A DNA stretch of 64,000 bases from Nematostella vectensis. Lineage: Eukaryota > Cnidaria > Anthozoa > Actiniaria > Edwardsiidae. Of the stretch, positions 42,001 through 53,288 are shown in pieces; position 1 is the stretch's first letter, and every line of letters starts with the position of its first letter. The position numbers and the translations under genes were made by a program. The notes beneath the pieces are model-generated. The model did no database searches and was not told the DNA's origin. It worked only from the letters and a program-made list of their open reading frames with translations. The stretch spans positions 10,088,203 through 10,152,202 of the forward strand of contig NC_064037.1 in NCBI RefSeq assembly GCF_932526225.1, written 5' to 3'.

Positions 42001-45000
42001 ATTAAATACTATGCTTTTTCCTTATGATACCTATGACTGCGCACCCCCTCCCCCCTCAACCAATCCTGGGTACGCGCACCCCCTCCCCCCCTCAGCCAAT
42101 CCTGGGTACGCGCACCTCCTCCCCCCTCAGCCAATCTTGGGTACGCGCAGCCCCCCCCCCCCCCCCCTCAGCCAATCCTGGGTACGCGCACCCCCTCCCC
42201 CCCTCAGCCAATCCTGGGTACGCGCACCCCCCCCCCCCCCCCCCTCTGCCAATCCTGGGTACGCAAACTCCCCCACCCTCAGCCAATCCTGGGTACGCGC
42301 ACCCCCTCCCCCCTCAGCCAATGCTGGGTACGCGCACTCCCTCCCCCCCCCCCTCAGCCAATCCTGGGTACCCGCACCCCCTCCCCCCTCAGCCGATGCT
42401 GGGTACGCGCTTGAATTCCTTAAAACTAGCGCAAAAAATCAATGCAAAAAAGATTCCAGTAACTATCTAAATCCATTGCTATGAAATTCAACCAATTCTC
42501 CAATAAAAACGGCTTATTCTCCATCGCCAAGAGCATATAAATCAGTCTATAAAATAATAGAGGATATAGTATTCAAATAAAACAAAAAGGACAGTGGCAC
42601 ACAAGTCGTCACAAAAATTCTCAAGCAATGTGCAACACAAATATTTTACACATTTGTAGAGTATACGATTTTCAAATGAATGAACGCTATTCCAAATCTA
42701 AAAAACATTTTCCGAACGGACGTTCGCCAATAGCCGCCGAAGGGCATTCGGCTGTTCGCCAATAGTCGGAAGGTTATCGGCAATTGTTATCGCCAGGGTT
42801 ATCGCCATATCTCCTTCTTTGTGTCACGTAACATATGACAATTTTGGGAAACAAGTTCCTGCTCCTAGTACCAAATGAAACGAAAGTAGAAAGAATTAAG
42901 TTATGAATTAATTAAAAGTAGTTCTTAGAGAACAAGGCTTGAATTAAAAAAAATGCTGAAAAAGGTATTTTTATAGTGCTATCTCTGGGATTTTGAAATG
43001 TGCTCCGACCACATCCTATGACCAAAGTGCTATCCCTTTGGGTTTTTATTGATAAACTGATTTTGCCGACGATCACCTATGTCTGTTTTTATGGGTCCCC
43101 CCCCCCTTCCCCGGATGGGGACCCGGGCAGGGCAGGCGGAATATTATGCGCGAAATTTTCATTCATCGTGACTATCACAAATCCATACCAAGCAGCGTTG
43201 TTGATCGATAACTCATCGACAACTCACCGAATGCATATTTTCCCGAGAAGAAATGAGGCAGCGTAAAAATAAAGAAGCCTAGACCCATAATGAACATGCC
43301 GGTACCGCAGATCAGCGGTTTCTTGCGAGTGGCGCCAAGATAGCTGACGAATGGCGTGAACAGTAGAGCGGCGATGTCATACGAGCTTGTTAGCACTCCC
43401 GTCATCAAGCTGAAAGACAAGCAAAGGGAGCGCGTGTGAGGAGGGGGGGGGGGGGTAGGGAGTATGTGTTAGTCCTCCGGACCTTATGGTCTGTAGGGCT
43501 ATCCGATCGCTTGCGCACTTAGATTGCGCATGCTGTGACGAGTCTCCCTTGGATTAAAACTCTATGATTCTTTTAATATTAGTCTGCTCAGATTACTCGG
43601 AAATATACTTAAGAAACCCATTTTGGTATATTTGGACGCGCGCTTTTCCTGCTCTCGAGCGCCAGTGCAAAACAAGGTGGCGGCCGCGGCTGGACGCATA
43701 GTGTAACACGTCTGCGGGCTATTGTAGTACATCTTCACTTTAAGAAATTGTGCAACCTATTATACAATATGTCAGTGCGCAGCGCAGTGCCGAGTCTAAA
43801 GCCCAGCGTGGAAGGCCTCTGGGCAGCCTCTCATGTCAATTCCAGACTGTGGAAGGTTGTTCCACAGTCTCAGTGCACGGGGCAAAAAACTATATATATG
43901 TCAGTTCTAGCGTTAGGAATAGTATAGAATTCAGAGTGTTGAGTGCGGGGCAAGGCGCGAGACGGTTTCCTCAGATCTTCGAGTGGCAGGATAGAGGCAT
44001 TATTTAGGCCACTGTTTAGGAGCACCAATGATGAGGTGCGCCTGCGGTCTTCGAGTGGCTGCCAACCCACTTCGGAAAGGAGGCGCGTCATTGTGCCGGG
44101 TTCGAAGGAGAAGAAGTCTGCCGTAACAAAGCGTGCTGCACGCCTCTGGACTTTCTCGATCTCGACGATGAGCTTGCTGGTATGCGGGTCCCAGATAGCA
44201 CTTGCATATTGCAACAGCGGCCTAACGAGGCCAACGTAGGCTGCTTCCTTCGCTTTCGTGTCGCAAAAGTGCAGGTTCCGCCTAAGTAGGCCTAGGATCT
44301 TGTTTGCCTTGCTCACTGTTTCAGCAACATGTCTGTTCCATCGAAGGTCCCTTGTTATTGTGACTCCGAGGTACTTTATTTCCTCAACAAAGTCCAGGGC
44401 TACACCTTCCAGATAGTACAGGTGGTTGATGTTGTTTCTGGTCTTCCTTGAGATGCGGATCATGTTACACTTGGTTGCTTGGAAGCTCATGGACCACTGG
44501 TCAGCCCAGGACGCGAGTCTCGATATGTCTCGCCGTAGCTCTTCGCAATCCTCTCGCGATCTAATAGTGCGGTAACAAATACAGTCGTCTGCAAAGAGTC
44601 TGATCTCGGACCGTACAGATTCTTGTATGTCATTTATAAACAGGTTAAACAGGACTGGGCCAAGGACAGTACCTTGGGGCACACCTGATGTAACCCGCGT
44701 CCAGCTTGACTTTGCCCCATTGACACAAACACGCTGGTACCGCTCATATAAAAAGGCATCAATCCATTTCAAGGTTTGGCCACCGATTCCATAGCTGTAT
44801 AGTTTGGACTTGAGCCGTTCGTGGGGGACGCTGTCAAAAGCTTTCGCAAAGTCTAACACAAAGGCGTCGGTTTGTAAGCCACGGTCCAAGGCTGAGGCCC
44901 AGTCGTTTATGACAAAACACAGTTGTGTCACACAACTGCGCTTTTTCCTGAAGGCATGCTGGCGGTCAGATAAGATCTGGTGAGCTTCTAGGTGTCGATT

Positions 45001-45976
45001 TATGTGCGAGCACACAATGTGTTCTAGTATCTTGCAAATAACGCTAGTAAGAGAAATTGGACGATAGTTGGAGGCAAGAGATCTGTCGCCTTTCTTGTGT
45101 ATAGGGCATATGTTCGCAATGCGCAACTCCCGGGGCAGGTTGCCGGCGTCCAGGTATTTCTGGAAGATCTGTTTTAATATTTGGCCCAGACTCCTTCGGC
45201 GTTCTTGGTATCAACATCACATCAAATAGGACTAAGCGTTGATTTTATGGCCAGGAGAACTCCTCCGCCGCCGAGTACTCTGTCTTTTCTAAATATAGAA
45301 TAGCCCAGTTCAGGGGGGAAGAGTTCGGTGTCTAGGATGTGCGAGTCAATCTTTGTTTCCTGCAGGGCAACAACGTCAGGTTTTTCGGTCTCTAGGTGAG
45401 ACTGGAGCTCAAGCCGTTTTCCTCTAATGCTGTTTATGTTTGCGCAGAGGACAGAGATGGTGTTTTTCTTGCCGTGTTTCTCGCCACAAGTGGAGCGCCC
45501 GTGACCAGGGGATGACGTCATGATAGGTGCGAACAAAGCTGGGGTCTCGTCGGTGGCACATTTCAGGGTGGTGAACTCGTTAAAACTTGTGAATCTCGCT
45601 CCAGTTTCAAGACACTAATGATCAGCTCTCTTTTAGATCGTTACAAAAGCTAACTCTATTATTGTTGTAATTTACAAACTTAAGATTCTCTCCTATATAT
45701 AAATGATCCCTATAATCGACCTCCCCTTGCTTGTGCGTGTTTTGTTCTTGTGCGTGCATCTATTGTCGTCTGTTTTTCGTTTCTGTTTGTATTGATATTA
45801 TATTGATGTATCATGTTGTTTACCCATGCAATTTTCCGCTTGACCTAGCCGCTTAAGCTCGATTAGCTATGCTATTTCTTAATGCTGCTGGTGCCCAATT
45901 ATAAAAATTATAATTATTTTTCTCCTTTTCTTATTTAATAAGTAATATCTGTATAATAGAGGGTGCTAATAAAATA

Positions 45977-46009
<33 letters not shown>

Positions 46010-48527
46010 GAAGTCAAGCGAACTCATGAAGTGCGTAGTTGAAAAGTTTGGAAATAGGCAGTAGCTGCAGATCCACGTAAGTTTCGAGTTATTTTTGAGG
46101 GCCTCATAAGATTTCGTTGTTTGGTAGATGCATTTTTTCATATTAGATGAAAAGCCAAGAGAACCATATAGATTCTTATGGACTTATTCAGACTAGCCTC
46201 CGTCTTTTCGGATTGGAAATTAATTTGAGTAAATCGTGAAAAAGTTAAGACTCTCTAATGAGGTATTACTAATTTGAAATTAATCTAAAAGCGTGGGTGA
46301 TCATTTGATAATACGAACAATAGGGATTTCGATGAAAGCCATAAAACCACCCACATTCATCCCCCTAAGCACTAAACCAATTTTAACCAGAGGTTAGAAT
46401 ATTGCATTGCGAATGTTAAGACCAAAAGGAATGAAATAGTTCCCCTTTGTAGAATGAATACACAAGTAAGGAGACCATATGCTTGTATCAGAAACGATCG
46501 AGAAGCTGTTCGAATGCAATAAAATAAGCCAAATATACATTGATTAATAAGAGGAACAGACCAGACTCAATGTAAAAAGAAAAGAATTAAAAATTTTATG
46601 TAATTCTTCTTATCTTGGCATTGCAAGCGCCGATATTTTTTTACGTAAAAAATCGCAAGTCTTCTCAATCAATCTGCGTATTTGTAATCTTATCAGGATG
46701 GGAGATTATTGTGAAGATTTTAAGTCATAAATTCCGATGCGTCTCTTATACCACAAGTGGATATAACCAAGTATAGATTAGTTAGATTATTTCCGATAGT
46801 CAACATTCCGAATTCTACATAAGTCACATCGAACGAGCATAGCACCTTTTTTTTTCATTAATTTGGCTGTAGTATTTTATGAAGTAACGGAATCAGAGCC
46901 CCACCTTCCCCCTAAATGCGTATTTATCCTCGGCGTCGTTGTTATGTATTACCTTTTACCTCTTATTTTATTCAGATCAACCATGCAAAGGTCAAAGTTC
47001 CCGCTTATTTTATAGAAGCTTAAATGATTAATATTTTTCTTCGTGGCTAATTGTTTTGCTCGACCGTTTCCATTGCCAAGGTCGCCAAGGGTTGCTTCTT
47101 TATTTTTTTTTCCAGAGATTTGGGTTTTGCCTTGATTTTTCTCTTTAGGAAATTTTGGCTTGCTCTTTTTTTCTTTCTTTATTATTATTATTATTTTTTT
47201 TTTTTTTGGGGGGGGGGGGGGGGGGGGAGGCGTCTTTAACGTCAGATATTAAATGGTCGGTCTCTTACTCGATCCAAAACAAGCTATCCATCAATCTTTA
47301 CAATAATCCCATATTCCGGTCATGTTGGAGCCCAATCTATAAACAAGCAAGTTACAATGCCCTTTAGGGCGGTCTTCCTTAGAAGTTTATTTACAATTAA
47401 GCCGCAAGACGCAGATGGGGATAACATAGAGATAATAGAACAGCTACCGCTACATTATATTATCAGAGTCTCACAGTGATTTCAGAAATCTTACAACAGT
47501 CATATCGGTACCCCGCCATCAGACTATTGTTCTCTTATTTTCCGGTCAGGATCAGACCTTAACAATTGCATGATCTTTTTCCCATATTTCCCGGGGTGCA
47601 ATGTTACAAGCATCAGATCCGTGCCGCACGCCATATAATGCACTGATTAATTTATGTTATGTCTCTAAAATTAAAAGGTTGAGTGACAGGAAGCCATTTA
47701 AGTGGCACGTTATTTATGTTCGATGCGCGTGATGGAAGCCATTCTGTGGTGATCAAATTTGCAAAAGATTGAAACTGAGACAGTTCCTTGAAAAACGTTA
47801 GGTTACGTATTAATCTTTAGGAGCGGTGTTTATCTTAGGGCCTCTTTATTCAAGTGTGTTGTGCAACAGAAGAATACATGATCTGATCAACTTCGAGGAT
47901 TGTTTCAAGCAATCATTAGATTATCTATCTAAAGACCAACAAACCGTGTTATTAAAAACACATCATTATGACAGCACAAGAATTAGGAATACTTTAATTT
48001 TCCAAGGACTTTCTGTCCCATAAAAAAGAGAAGTTACTAAAATGTTCCAAATACGCATATCTGAATAGCAAGAAAAAAAATTCTAAAATGACACACGGAA
48101 TGCAAATGCGACAGTTTTTAACTGATAGGTCAAAATAGTATTTTCTTTAGGTGCGTAAAGGGAGATAAAAAAAGTTGCGACAAAGAGGAAAATATATGTG
48201 TGTTTTCATGTAACGCAAATTTGAGAAAAATCTGCGGTTTTATAGAGTTGTTAGACACTTCAATTAAATTAAACACTCTTGTGTACCGCTTCATATCTGC
48301 GGATTCCAATACATTATTAGTATTTACACACTGTTATCGTACCTTGTGTAGCCGAATCTCGTCTCAATCGTTGTTATAGACACAGAATAAACTCCATTGA
48401 CGACGATGCTTTGCGTGAAAAAATAGGAGCAAATAAAGAAGAGAAACCATCGAGGACCGTTGAGAACTTGAAGGAATTGAGGACGGAATCCAAGCCAACC
48501 AAGCCACAAGAACCGGTCTGAAGCCAT
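36055..48527 (-). CDS. Organic anion transporter, OATP/SLCO family (10 exons, 637 aa)
   Basis: Twelve-helix plasma-membrane carriers of this family move organic anions, hormones and bile-salt-like compounds. Exons on the minus strand: 48527-48343, 43409-43228, 41506-41252, 40266-40040, 39845-39599, 38734-38578, 38487-38352, 37822-37659, 36506-36375, 36283-36055. All introns are GT-AG and phases join to exactly 638 codons including stop. Exon 1 has the N-terminal RWFLFFICSYFF segment. Exon 4 carries the OATP signature DEGWVGAWWLGF. Exons 6-8 hold hydrophobic helices and a Kazal-like Cys-rich extracellular loop (CNAECDCSLVEYNPVCSAGVTYYSACHAGC). Exon 9 has VPDDQRAYALGLQ, and exon 10 the last helix and cytoplasmic tail. 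The large first intron (4.9 kb) carries a LINE. The substrate is unknown. Confidence 0.93.
36764..37567. mobile_element. Mutator-like element of 804 bp with a small ORF, in OATP intron 8
   Basis: The ends TTCCCTGCTAGCAGAGGCCTC and their inverse extend for about 80 bp. The 9-bp duplication GATGATAAT flanks it (36755-36763, 37568-37576); the left copy lies in a short GAT repeat, so the exact edge could shift by three bases. It encodes one zinc-finger-like ORF and is otherwise non-autonomous. The smaller copy at 35091-35176 shares these ends. Confidence 0.75.
36963..37415 (+). CDS. Zinc-binding ORF of the 804-bp element (150 aa)
   Basis: The ATG at 36963 opens 150 codons between the TIRs. Residues 37-85 hold CLVCG, then about 40 residues, then CKTCKRK: two CxxC pairs that would form one zinc site, as in DNA-binding domains of transposases. 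The N-terminus is basic (LRKKKTTVQF) and the tail (HALVIVGSNSCQ) is hydrophobic. There is no catalytic domain, so it is probably the N-terminal remnant of a larger transposase. It is antisense to the host OATP gene and lies in its intron 8. Confidence 0.55.
   Translation: MNQTLVSSPLRKKKTTVQFQSPKTSLKRLSSKRSKDEFCLVCGINFKTSGQASFFNVNIAQLDPKKMLQNFLVNLAISRRICKTCKRKIDSLVKREKILNEDKALNGFFYNSSRDISTEDAVSNAGLLSRSGYSIRFTHALVIVGSNSCQ
38892..39599 (-). repeat. Tandem 79-bp copies of the OATP exon 5 end and its donor site
   Basis: The true exon 5 donor is at 39598-39597. Two 79-bp copies (starting at about 39431 and 39510) and one diverged copy near 38892 each repeat the last bases of exon 5 plus the donor (TATAGGTACGACACA on the minus strand), with variants of CCACGCCCCATGGGTACG. 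The series is interrupted by the 442-bp MITE at 38973-39414. The copies keep a consensus splice donor but no upstream acceptor. Confidence 0.75.
38973..39414. mobile_element. hAT-like MITE of 442 bp in OATP intron 5
   Basis: The ends CAGGGGCTCATAAGTAGGGG and ATGAGCCCCTG are inverted. The flanking duplication is GTAATAC (7 bp, 38966-38972 and 39415-39421; 8 bp if one more base is counted). The CAGGGG start is typical of hAT elements. A sibling lies at 40307-40630. Confidence 0.75.
40307..40630. mobile_element. hAT-like MITE of 324 bp in OATP intron 3
   Basis: It has the same ends as the copy at 38973: CAGGGGCTCACCAGTAGGGG, and inversely CCCCTACTTATGAGCCCCTG. The flanks are ACGCTAT (40300-40306) and ACGCTAG (40631-40637), a 7-bp duplication with one mismatch. 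The left end is about 41 bp from the exon 4 acceptor (40267). Confidence 0.78.
42040..42415 (+). repeat. C-rich minisatellite of about 35 bp, roughly 10 copies, in OATP intron 2
   Basis: The units read about CAGCCAATCCTGGGTACGCG followed by CACCCCCTCCCCCCT, with variable poly-C lengths. CCAAT and GGGTACGCG motifs recur in each unit. The long open frames across it on both strands are by-products of the repeat. Confidence 0.85.
43870..45540 (-). pseudogene. LINE with fused endonuclease and reverse transcriptase remnants, in OATP intron 1
   Basis: On the minus strand, 45536-45222 is the start of an apurinic endonuclease domain (residues with ALQETKID, the metal-binding Glu region). After a deletion of the rest of the endonuclease, 45126-43870 is a nearly complete reverse transcriptase: DFAKAFDSVPH (motif A), PQGTVLGPVLF, and FADDC (motif C). 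The C-terminus ends at TAA near 43870. It is in the same orientation as the OATP gene. The internal deletion and two separate frames prevent a functional product. It is a different family from the LINE at 758, by sequence. Confidence 0.85.
45600..46010 (+). mobile_element. 5'-truncated retroelement tail ending in (TTG)n
   Basis: A plus-strand segment ends in AATAAAATA followed by about eleven TTG/GTT units (45977-46010). The tail style is that of CR1/L2-type LINEs or SINEs. The 5' boundary is uncertain. No coding sequence remains. Confidence 0.4.
46011..48342. other. OATP intron 1, no gene
   Basis: AT-rich intron sequence with long T and G runs at about 47190-47227. The open frames here show no domain features. 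Confidence 0.4.
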
Positions 48528-50185
48528 CACTAGGAAGTACGAATTAAAAGTAGTACTTTACAGGTCAAGTCAAGCGTGTGTGATCAAGACAGCTCTTTGT
48601 GATCCGTCATCATTGATGAGACAGGAACCAATGCTCCTTAGGAACTCTGAAAAGCCTTAGACTTTTCTTCTTTCTCTTCTTCTTCTTGTTGATGTTGACC
48701 TGTTGTTTGCAAAGGGATCACGCTTTTGCATACATTATTTTTGTATGATAGAAGGTAATTTATCACAAAATAAATAAGTCATGGTAATTAAAGCTTGAAA
48801 ACCTTTATAGACTTGCACTGTCACAATGGCGTCTCCAAGTTTTTCAAAGAAAATAAATTGACCGTGTAATGGATGTATATGATAATTATCATTTCAGAAA
48901 AGATTCCCACACAGAAGTAAAACGACGTATATCATAGCAAAGTTTATGTTCATCCATTGTGCTTGAAAACTAAAGCTACAATATAATAACTCTAGCGAAA
49001 ACAAGAACCAATAAAAAGACAAAAAACAATATAGAAACCACTATAACCTCTCTTAGCGAGACCATACCAGTGTTAAGATCCTGAATGCCCAAAACGGCGG
49101 TTAGTCTGGTTATGTCTTTGTCCAGTTGTAGAAACATGTGAGTTGTATTTTGGTTTACCCTTAGAGTGAAACATCCAGTAGTAACCGGGAAATGATTAAA
49201 ATTATTTGCGGTCACAGCGGGGAAGGACGCGAGATGTAATTTGTGCGATGCGGAAGGAAACACCCTTTAAAAAAAAAAAAAAAAAAAAACTAAAACATCG
49301 AAAGAAAAAAAAAATGAATTAAAATAATAATATTTTAAAGGATAACAAGGAATCTTAACAAGGCTGTGAAAGTTGTTAAAATGATGTGCTAGATTTTCAA
49401 GAATGAACTTCGTTTGTGTACTTCGTTCTCTCTATGTATATACTCTCTGTATATAAACAAAATGTGAGGTCCTTTTCCGGAAACTAGAAGAAAATTAAGC
49501 CCGTAAGATCTTTATGGTCAGAAAAAGAAACAAGTTTCACAAGTACAGCAGAAACCCGCTAAATCAAAATCCCCGAACTACGCGACTTTGCGGTTTCGTA
49601 ATTTTCAGTCATTTTTACTCGAATATAACTCGAGAACCGTGAAAACTCAAAACCCGGATAAATCGAACTCCCCGCTATCTAGAACAATTCTTCGTTTACC
49701 CTGGCCATATTTTGACCCATTAATTCTTATTTCTCACTCTGTAATCCCCCAAAAGACATTAAAAAAATAATGATAATTAATTATGAGTTTCATCATGCAT
49801 AAATGGAGATAACACGATATTTTTTCACGATTTCAATAAAACTATAAGGCAGCTGATATAATTCATCGGTATAATCGATACCGTTACTCGAGCCCCCGCA
49901 AACTGATTTCATTTCATTTTCGAGTCTTAGCGGGGTTCACTCGAGTCTAGTCGCGTGAGTCTGGCTCAATTTTTTTTGCCCTAAGGTGGATAACCTCGCG
50001 CGCGAAGTTTCTAAGAGACAAGTGAGTTCAGATTCTTGGTGAAAGACTAACATCATACGCTAGTCGCTTTGTTGGGTGAGCCTACAGTAAAGGGCCCATC
50101 CTTCCTAGTCCCAGGCTTTCAGGTTGAACTCGGCCCAGACCCCATGCTGCCTCACGGTTCATTTTAAGGACAGGACAACCGGTGG
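48528..50185. other. Upstream region of the OATP gene, no gene seen
   Basis: This holds the 5' UTR and promoter candidates for the OATP gene. A CT-rich tract lies at about 48664-48689 and a poly-A run at 49267-49288. A minus-strand frame (49092-48976) ends in a strongly hydrophobic segment, but its start is not an ATG and I could not connect it to other exons. Confidence 0.35.
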
Positions 50186-50228
50186 TTAACTGACCGCAAA
50201 AATTCGGTAAAAAAGTTTGATTTCCTTT

Positions 50229-50455
<227 letters not shown>

Positions 50456-50900
50456 TACTATTATTTTCTTTAACTCCGTGATTGTACTTGTTGTGAGTTC
50501 ATAAAGTACAGAGAAATTAGAGAGTAGTATAGGAGTGTTTGGAGGGGTAAGGGTTAAAATAAGAAAGATTAGTTTTAAGAACTTGCACACCAGCTTGATG
50601 AAAAATATCGCTCTCTAATCAATAGCCTTCACCCAAGAATTTCATTTTTTCATATATTTTTTTTTGTTACTCTAGAAAAAAAAAAACAGACAATGATAAC
50701 AGTTGAGTTTTCTACACAATTAAAGAAAATGCATCTCCACTCTCGGAGTACCAACACACCTTCCCTCTCCTTTCCCTGACTGTCACCCGGAAATGCATTA
50801 AAAAATTACAAATGTTAAAAGAATACAGAGGCATTTAAACTTTTGACAGAAGAAAGTACTAGCAAGTAAAAACTCTAAAGGCCGGACATCTATAATGCTG

Positions 50901-53288
50901 TCAAAGCTCATCCTTTCCTTGCTTGACATGCTGAAATGATGTCAGAATGTCCAAGCGGTCATGGAATGCTTTCTTCTTGTTCTCAGTCAGCTTATCTTTA
51001 AGAAGCTTCTTGACTCTGGTTATTTCAGTATCAATATAGCCGGTCCCTTTTTCCTGGATTTTTTTCATGATTTTCACGTACATATCCCCGGAGGATTTTC
51101 CTTTCTCATCTGAAGTTTCCTTGACAAGTTTCTCTGCTTTGCTGACGACCATACCAGCCTCAGATACAGGTGTTTGGAGGAACTCTTTTGCAAGTGTATC
51201 GAACTCCTCAACACAACCAGGGAGACCTGGTGAAGTAAGTGAACAGAATAAAATAAAAACAACAAACAAAACAATCCCAACAAAAAAATAAACAGAATAT
51301 TGACCTGCCTGCTGCCCATGAGCTAAAATGAACCTGAGTTTGGCCAAAAACATATCTATGTACGCAAACTTTAACTATATTGTTATATTAGTAAATATGG
51401 TATGTAAACATTGGTGTTAATATTCTCCAAGTATACATTATTGATGATTGAAAAAGTAAATCAATCATGGTGACTTTACTGCAAGATTTTGTATTTGGTA
51501 CTTACCAATCCATAGTCCAGTATGCTTGACAATAAACTCTGACAGTTTATCGACCATCACGTCCCCTGTGAAAGTGACAGGAGAGTCTTTCCCCTGGAGA
51601 AAGAGCTTGAATGCTGGGAAGTCTTCCTTCTTAATACCATATCTTTTTTGGAGTTCCTCATTATCTTTTTCTCCATACTCTACAATAGAATATAAAAAGC
51701 AAGATGACAGAGATATTTAGAGAAAAGATTGTGAAGCTTTATACTGTGGTACTGAATAGCGGTTCGTCCTTTTAGGTGGTTGGTTGATAGAGAGGTACTG
51801 CGTGTTCTCTAGTAAGGGCAGGCAAGGTCTGTTTGGTAGTCACACAATGACCCTATGTGGTAGTCACATGACAACCCTAGATGGTAGTCACATGATGACC
51901 CTATGTGGTAGTCACACGATGACCCTATATGGCAGTCACATGATGACCCTATGTGGTAGTCACATGATGACCCTAGATGGTAGTCACATGATGACCCTAG
52001 ATGGTAGTCACATGATGACCCTATGCGGTAGTCACATGATGACCCTAGATGGTAGTCACATGATGACCCTATGTGGTAGTCACATGATGACCCTATATGA
52101 TAGTCACATGATGACCCTATGTGGTAGTCACATGATGACCCTATATGGTAGTCACATGATGACCCTATGTGGTAGTCACATGATGACCCTATGTGGTAGT
52201 CACATGATGACCTTAGATGGTAGTCACATGATGACCCTAGATGGTAGTCACATGATGACCCTAGATGGTAGTCACATGATGACCCTATGCGGTAGTCACA
52301 TGATGACCCTAGATGGTAGCCACATGATGACCCTATGTGGTAGTCACATGATGACCCTATATGGTAGTCACATGATGACCCTATGTGGTAGTCACATGAT
52401 GACCCTATGTTGTAGTCACATGATTATCACGTGGCAGTATCCTGTGTATAAAGCATTTTGTGTGTTTTTCAGGCAAAGAAATAAAAAGAGAAGTTTTTCA
52501 ATAGTCTTTCTTATTCCTTTGTCCACCTAGCTATGTTTTGTGTAAGTGGTGTGAATGTTTTATGTTTTGTGTAAGTGGTGAGTTTTTTGAGATCCAAGAT
52601 CAAAATTGTTCTACTTTTAGAGTTCAAGCTGAGGAATTGAAAATCTGAGGCCAAGATCTGCATCCTAGAAATGACATATTCCTCTATTTCCACCAAGGCC
52701 TTCACTTATTAATTATTAATGTCCAAATCTTATCAATACCTGACACGCCAACCTGAGCGATCAGCAACTTAGCCTGGGTAGCAGCTTTCTTGGCAAATTC
52801 CTTGAATTGATCCTCCTTTTCCCCATAAGCATATTGTTGATCAAACTTTACAAGTACAGCTTTGTGTTTTCCAATCACCTGTGACATCATATCAGATAGT
52901 AAATCATTAACAGAATTTTTTAACAGAAGATTGACATAAATTAAAAGATACAATGCTAGACAGCCTTTTAACATGAAAAAAAAAATGCATTCTCTTCTCA
53001 ATTTGCAGTCTTTAGGAAGACGCTTATTTCTTTCATGAGAAGACCACATTTTCTCCCTTTTGTACTTATGTAATGTCAAAAATTCGGAGACAGCGTGGAG
53101 CGATATTCTACTGGGGGTAGGGGGAATTGGCTGGTACATTTTTCCTGTATGTACGGTAAGCATGTAGCTTTGCCTACCTTGTCAAATGTTAGCGTGTCCA
53201 ACGATACAACTCCTTTGGAAGTCGCCTTTGTATCCGAAATAATATGGAAAATAATCACAGAAATAAAGAGGACACATCTAATAGGCAT
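50901..53288 (-). CDS. ERP29: ERp29, ER-resident chaperone-like protein (4 exons, 249 aa)
   Basis: ERp29 helps secretory-protein folding and export in the endoplasmic reticulum and forms dimers. Exons: 53288-53178, 52878-52740, 51679-51506, 51226-50901. All introns have GT-AG ends, and the sum is exactly 250 codons with stop. Residues 1-20 form a signal peptide (MPIRCVLFISVIIFHIISDT). Residues about 25-145 match the thioredoxin-fold domain (KAVLVKFDQQYAYGEK, DFPAFKLF) without a CXXC, as in ERp29. The rest is the all-helical ERp29 C-domain. The last four residues are KDEL, the ER-retention signal. Human ERp29 is 261 residues, so the length fits. The 24-bp minisatellite lies in intron 2. Confidence 0.95.
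51833..52425 (+). repeat. 24-bp minisatellite, about 24 copies, in ERp29 intron 2
   Basis: The unit is about GGTAGTCACATGATGACCCT plus a four-base variable end (mainly ATGT, AGAT or ATAT). Being a multiple of three it stays open in frame, giving an artefactual repeat protein. The variants are arranged in a non-random order that looks like higher-order duplication (the block from about 52150 resembles that from about 51950). Confidence 0.9.

Noticed and set aside
41987-42484. Pro-rich open frames on both strands
   Set aside because: By-products of the C-rich minisatellite in OATP intron 2.
48976-49263. Minus-strand frame with a hydrophobic C-terminus
   Set aside because: Begins with a non-ATG codon, has no recognisable domain, and could not be joined to other exons.
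51784-52530. 248-codon repeat protein (GSHMMTL units)
   Set aside because: The 24-bp minisatellite is a multiple of three, so it stays open by chance; it lies in an ERp29 intron.
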